Shown: piece by piece, positions 60,734 through 64,000 of the stretch | Layout: each line of letters opens with the position of its first letter | How positions within the stretch are numbered: position 1 is the stretch's first letter | Assembly: GCF_030696665.1 (NCBI RefSeq) | Contig: NZ_JAUYRV010000033.1 | Span: forward strand, 41,068-105,067 | Source of the DNA: Novosphingobium sp. | GTDB taxonomy: Bacteria; Pseudomonadota; Alphaproteobacteria; Sphingomonadales; Sphingomonadaceae | Direction: 5' to 3' | Length of the DNA stretch: 64,000 nucleotides | Position numbers and translations under genes: made by a program | Notes under the pieces: generated by a model | What the model was told of the DNA's origin: nothing | Database searches by the model: none | The model's input: the letters and a program-made list of their open reading frames with translations, nothing else

Positions 60734-61852
60734 CTATTCGCCGCCCAACAGGACTTTGAGTTCAGCAAGCCCGCTTGTCGCCACGCGCTCACCCGCCTTC
60801 AGGCCGGAGGTCAGCGTCACTCGCTCACCCCCGCGCCCAGCCACAGTGACTTCGCGCTTGGCAAAGCCCTTGGGCGTGGCGACGAAAACCACGTCCTTGC
60901 CGCCGATCTGGATGACTGCCGAGGCCGGGACGCCAATGCCAGCCGCTGCCGCCCGGTTGCCCTTGAGCACCACCGAAACCGCCTTGCCGCTGACCAGCGC
61001 GGGCGATCCGTTGATCCGCGCCTTGGCCACCAGCGCGCGCGTTTCCTGATCGATGGAGCCGCCGACCGAAACGATCTGTCCTTCGACCGGCGCATCGCCG
61101 CTATCTTGCAGGGCAATCGCCATGCCGGGGCGCACGTCGCCTGCCAGCCGCTCGGGGATTTGCAGGTCAATCATGAAGTTCGACGTGTTCTCGATGACGA
61201 AAGGCGCGGTCAGCCCGTCCACCGGCCCGCCGGTCTGCACAGCCACGGCAGAGAGCTTGCCGGTAATCGGCGCGCGCAGCGTCACTTCGCCGCCCGCGCT
61301 CGCACCACTTTGCGAAAGAATGCGCCGGTTCTCGCTCACCGCTACTTCGGCTTCACGCAGCGTTGCCCGCGCTTCATCGGCCCGCGCGCCTGCGATGATG
61401 CCTTCCTTGGCCAGCTGGCCCGTCCGCGCTGCATTGGCCCGCGCCACAGCAAGCTGCGCCTCGCCCCGAGCGAGTGACGCGCCATATTGCACCGGCTCTA
61501 TCGAACGCACGATGGCCAGCGGTTGTCCTTTGGTTACCGCCTGCCCGTTGACCACGAATAGCCGCAGCACCGTGCCACCAAATGGCGCAGTCACGGCCAC
61601 GCGCGCTTCGGGGGGGAGGGTGATTACGCCCGGAACCATGCCCAGTTCCGCCGCACTCGACGCAGTGGCAGCTTCGGTGGTGATGCCCATGCGCTTGATC
61701 TGTTCGGACGTCAGTTCGCCGCCCGAAACTTCAGCCGCAGCCTCTTCGCTTGGCGGCGCATCCTTGCTGGCCCACCAGCCGAGTCCGCCGAGAAGAACAG
61801 CAGCAAAAGCCGCGCCGCCGATGATCGTGTTGCGTTCCATGCCATCGGTCAT
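60734..61852 (-). CDS. Periplasmic adaptor subunit (CzcB/HlyD-like) of the RND pump
   Basis: About 372 residues from ATG 61852; ATG 61840 is close, and the track's GTG 61870 lies in the operator-like palindrome. One anchoring span (IIGGAAFAAVLLGGLGWWAS) is followed by the membrane-fusion-protein lipoyl/hairpin pattern: RVAVTAPFGGTVLRLFVVNGQAVTKGQPL, an alpha-hairpin with repeated Ala/Glu, and beta-barrel GGKDVVFVATPKGFAKREV. It links the RND and TolC subunits. Divergent from the response regulator gene. No His-rich metal-binding tail is seen. Confidence 0.86.
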   Translation of the reverse strand: MTDGMERNTIIGGAAFAAVLLGGLGWWASKDAPPSEEAAAEVSGGELTSEQIKRMGITTEAATASSAAELGMVPGVITLPPEARVAVTAPFGGTVLRLFVVNGQAVTKGQPLAIVRSIEPVQYGASLARGEAQLAVARANAARTGQLAKEGIIAGARADEARATLREAEVAVSENRRILSQSGASAGGEVTLRAPITGKLSAVAVQTGGPVDGLTAPFVIENTSNFMIDLQIPERLAGDVRPGMAIALQDSGDAPVEGQIVSVGGSIDQETRALVAKARINGSPALVSGKAVSVVLKGNRAAAAGIGVPASAVIQIGGKDVVFVATPKGFAKREVTVAGRGGERVTLTSGLKAGERVATSGLAELKVLLGGE

Positions 61853-61862
61853 CGCAAGCGAA

Positions 61863-61901
61863 GCTGACACAAGCCTGACAATCTGTCAGGGTCGCGTCAG
61901 C
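61863..61901. promoter_or_regulatory. Nested palindrome, probable response-regulator operator
   Basis: CCTGACA (61874-61880) and TGTCAGG (61884-61890) form a perfect dyad with a 3-base centre, and GCTGAC (61863-61868) and GTCAGC (61896-61901) form an outer dyad with the same centre, 61882. It lies between the divergent efflux operon and regulator gene, about 50 bases upstream of the regulator ATG. OmpR-type regulators usually bind direct repeats, so the dual dyad is noteworthy. Confidence 0.55.
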
Positions 61902-61947
61902 TTTGTTTGCCATTGCAAAGCTGGAACTCTTGAGAAGCTTGCCCCAA

Positions 61948-62604
61948 ATGCGCCTTTTGCTGGTTGAAGACGATGCCGAACTGGGCCGACGCTTGTCAGA
62001 GCGTCTCGGCTCGGCAGGCATGGCCGTCGACTGGGTGCAGACCGCCGAAGCCGCCCGCGATTGGCCCGATCTTGCCGAAACCGCCGCTGTCATCCTCGAC
62101 CTGGGCCTGCCCGATGGCGATGGGCTGGACCTGCTGCGCCACTGGCGTGCGCTGGGCGAAGTGGTCCCCATCCTCATCCTCACCGCACGCGGCAACTGGC
62201 GTGACAAGGTAGAGGGCCTGAACAGCGGGGCCGACGATTTCCTCGTCAAACCCGTGCGTTTCGAGGAACTCCTTGCCCGCCTTCACGCGCTGTGGCGGCG
62301 GGGCAGGGGGCAAAGTCCCAGCACGATCACCGCAGGCGATCTCGCGCTCGATCCCGTGGCGCGCACGGCAACGCGCAGCGACCAGCCGCTCGATCTCAGC
62401 CGCAAGGAATTCGCGCTCCTCCACCTGTTCCTGCGTCGCCCCGGCCACGTGATCTCGCAAGATGCCATCCTCGAACAGCTCTACGCGCTTGAGGCAGAGC
62501 GCGACCGCAACGCCGTGGAAGCCCACGTCAGCCGCCTGCGCCGCAAGATCGGGCGAGACACGATCCGCACCGTGCGTGGCCTTGGCTACAGGCTGGAGGT
62601 CTAG
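61948..62604 (+). CDS. OmpR-family response regulator
   Basis: 218 residues from ATG 61948, the normal family start MRLLLVEDDAELG; the track start at 61903 adds unsupported residues. The receiver domain has the acidic pair EDD, the phospho-acceptor Asp in VILDLGLPDGDG and the Lys in FLVKPVRFEE. A winged-helix DNA-binding domain ends VEAHVSRLRRKIGRDTIRTVRGLGYRLEV. It lies 3 bases before the histidine kinase and diverges from the RND operon, which it probably activates on a metal signal. Confidence 0.94.
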   Translation: MRLLLVEDDAELGRRLSERLGSAGMAVDWVQTAEAARDWPDLAETAAVILDLGLPDGDGLDLLRHWRALGEVVPILILTARGNWRDKVEGLNSGADDFLVKPVRFEELLARLHALWRRGRGQSPSTITAGDLALDPVARTATRSDQPLDLSRKEFALLHLFLRRPGHVISQDAILEQLYALEAERDRNAVEAHVSRLRRKIGRDTIRTVRGLGYRLEV

Positions 62605-62607
62605 TCC

Positions 62608-63933
62608 ATGCGCCTCACATCCCTGCGCGGCCGCTTTCTCCTTTCGATCCTGCTTTGGGTCGCGCTCGGTATCGGCGCCATCTGGTATTCTTCGGTGCGC
62701 CTTTTCACGACCCACGTGGAAGATTCGTATCACGAGGAACTGGAAGTCCACGTCCGCGAACTTGGCGGGCTGACGGAACTTGATGCGCAGGGCCGCCCCC
62801 ATTTGACACGCCCATTGTCAGACCCGCGCTATGCGCAGCCGCTTTCGGGCTTCTATTGGCAAATCAGCCGTCCGGGCTTTGGCGAACTCAAATCACCCTC
62901 GATGACGCGGGGCGCTCTCGACCATGATATTGCCCACTCGCCCAAGATCCTCCACCGCATCGCTAACGGCCCCACCGGCCCGACCATCGTCTATGGCTTT
63001 ATCCGCGATGCCGAGAGTGGCCCGCCGGTCCACTTCGTTATCGCGACCGACGAGCGCCATCTGGAGCGTATCATCAGCGCCTTCACCCGCGAATTGACCG
63101 TCTGGCTCACGCTGCTGGCGCTGGCCTTGCTCGCCAGTGGCCTTGCCATCATTACGCTGGGTTTCCGTCCCTTCAACCGCCTCACCGCCGCCATCGATGC
63201 CCTTCGCAAGGGTGAGCAGCGGCGCATAGCCGGGCGCTACCCGGACGAAATTCAGGCCGTCGTCACCGATCTCAACGCCTACGTCGCCCGCAATGCCGAA
63301 ATCGTGGATCGCGGGCGAGTTGAGGCCAGTTCGCTCGCCCACTCGCTGCGCACACCCCTCGCCGTGGTGACAGACGAAGCCGAGCGCTTGCAGGAAGCCG
63401 GGCAGTGCGATGCCGCGCGCGTGTTCCTCGATCAGTCGGGCCGGATGCAGCGTCAGATCGACTACCACCTGGCCCGTGTCCGCTCTGGCGGATCAAAGGC
63501 AGGTGTGCCCCCACGCGCGCGTCTGGACGAGGTGGTGCCGCCTCTGCTCGATGCCATGCACCGCTGCCACCCCGGCAAGACGTTCAGCGCGCGCTATCCT
63601 TCTGGCCTGAGCGTGCCGATGGATGCCGACGACCTCAGCGAAACCCTCTCCAACTTGCTCGACAACGCAGGCAAGTGGGCGCACGCCGAAATCCGCATCG
63701 AAGCACGCGAGGCCGACGGCACGCACAGCATCGCGGTGCAGGACGATGGCCCCGGTATTGCGCCCGAACAACGCGAAGCTGTCTTCGAAATCGGCCACAG
63801 CGGCGAGGGCGACCACGGCGGCTCCGGCCTCGGCCTCGCCATTTCCCGCGCCATTGCGCGCGATTATGGCGGCGACCTGACCCTTGCTCAATCGCCCAGA
63901 GGCGGCCTCAGCGCGGTCCTGACGCTCCCCTAA
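62608..63933 (+). CDS. Sensor histidine kinase (PhoQ/metal-sensing type)
   Basis: 441 residues. Two membrane spans (LLSILLWVALGIGAIWYSS and WLTLLALALLASGLAIITLGF) flank a periplasmic domain of about 135 residues. The dimerisation/H-box reads SSLAHSLRTPLAVVTDEAERL, similar to PhoQ-like kinases, followed by the N-box ETLSNLLDNAGKWA and the ATP lid DDGPGIA and GGSGLGLAISRA. It autophosphorylates on the His and signals to the coupled response regulator. The sensed ligand is unknown; genomic context points to metal. The coding end is 17 bases before the terminal REP-like palindrome. Confidence 0.93.
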   Translation: MRLTSLRGRFLLSILLWVALGIGAIWYSSVRLFTTHVEDSYHEELEVHVRELGGLTELDAQGRPHLTRPLSDPRYAQPLSGFYWQISRPGFGELKSPSMTRGALDHDIAHSPKILHRIANGPTGPTIVYGFIRDAESGPPVHFVIATDERHLERIISAFTRELTVWLTLLALALLASGLAIITLGFRPFNRLTAAIDALRKGEQRRIAGRYPDEIQAVVTDLNAYVARNAEIVDRGRVEASSLAHSLRTPLAVVTDEAERLQEAGQCDAARVFLDQSGRMQRQIDYHLARVRSGGSKAGVPPRARLDEVVPPLLDAMHRCHPGKTFSARYPSGLSVPMDADDLSETLSNLLDNAGKWAHAEIRIEAREADGTHSIAVQDDGPGIAPEQREAVFEIGHSGEGDHGGSGLGLAISRAIARDYGGDLTLAQSPRGGLSAVLTLP

Positions 63934-63950
63934 AAACAACATCCCGTTCG

Positions 63951-64000
63951 TGTCGAGCGAAGTCGAGACACCGCGCGCCATGTCTCGACTTCGCTCGACA
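63951..64000. repeat. REP-like perfect inverted repeat (20-bp arms)
   Basis: TGTCGAGCGAAGTCGAGACA (63951-63970) and TGTCTCGACTTCGCTCGACA (63981-64000) are exact reverse complements separated by 10 bases. The arm reaches the window edge and may continue. Its position right after the histidine kinase stop suits a repetitive extragenic palindrome that can fold at the mRNA 3' end and act as a terminator or stabiliser. I associate this word with many sphingomonad genomes, which is memory rather than a search result. Confidence 0.75.

Noticed and set aside
1-64000. tRNA, rRNA, CRISPR arrays, insertion sequences, prophage or defence genes
   Set aside because: Scanning found no clover-leaf-like genes, repeat-spacer arrays, transposase or phage proteins; the window is ordinary metabolic and envelope gene content.

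Overview
The window is GC-rich chromosomal DNA from what looks like an alphaproteobacterium of the Sphingomonadales (Novosphingobium/Sphingobium type). The pointers are the style of the TonB-dependent receptor, the DUF1592/DUF1552 cytochrome-type cluster, the heavy-metal RND system and a REP-like palindrome (GTCGAGCGAAGTCGAGA type) at the right edge. This placement is an impression from gene content, not from a phylogenetic marker. I saw no rRNA, tRNA, CRISPR array, IS element or phage gene. No gene-free stretch exceeds about 290 bases.

Layout. (1) 1-11540: a PQQ-dehydrogenase fragment faces a nine-gene catabolic operon: kinase-like protein, SDR, omega-transaminase, degenerate SDR, SCP2-type thiolase, imine-reductase-like enzyme, NmrA-like protein, exported cupin and SDR. 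An MFS transporter and a phytanoyl-CoA-dioxygenase-like gene follow. The substrate is unknown. A TGTAGGACA-type motif recurs upstream of three transcription units here. (2) 11692-14661: LysR regulator, glutaryl-CoA-dehydrogenase-like gene and maleylacetoacetate isomerase-like gene. (3) 14891-21174: an envelope redox cluster with a DUF1587/1592/1588-type c-type cytochrome, a Tat-exported DUF1552 protein, an ankyrin-repeat protein, a cytochrome c' and a cytochrome b561.

(4) 21147-51057: a very large purine-catabolic island. At its left are a LysR regulator, a purine-type phosphoribosyltransferase and an epimerase, then a secreted adenosine deaminase, a TonB receptor, a secreted purine nucleoside 'permease'/nucleosidase, 8-oxoguanine deaminase and an NCS2 permease. 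Next comes a chain of 17 genes, nearly all joined by 1-14 bp overlaps. They encode a BASS-like transporter, AtzE/HpxY-like amidase, AzgA-type permease, secreted nucleosidase, HpxW, AllC, ureidoglycine aminotransferase, PuuE, HpxZ, UraD, PuuD, UraH, XdhA, XdhB, XdhC, GuaD and adenine deaminase. Together they describe outer-membrane capture and periplasmic stripping of nucleosides, uptake of bases, oxidation to urate, ring opening to allantoin and allantoate, and an oxalurate/oxamate exit. The most striking detail is that the transporter carries a C-terminal AtzG/HpxX-like (GatC-like) tail directly before the amidase that such a subunit would normally serve.

(5) 51080-56340: envelope proteins of unknown function, including a DUF3142-like lipoprotein coupled to a large anchored protein. 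(6) 56399-63933: a CzcCBA-like heavy-metal efflux operon divergent from its two-component regulator, with a nested palindrome between them. (7) 63951-64000: a perfect long inverted repeat of REP type.
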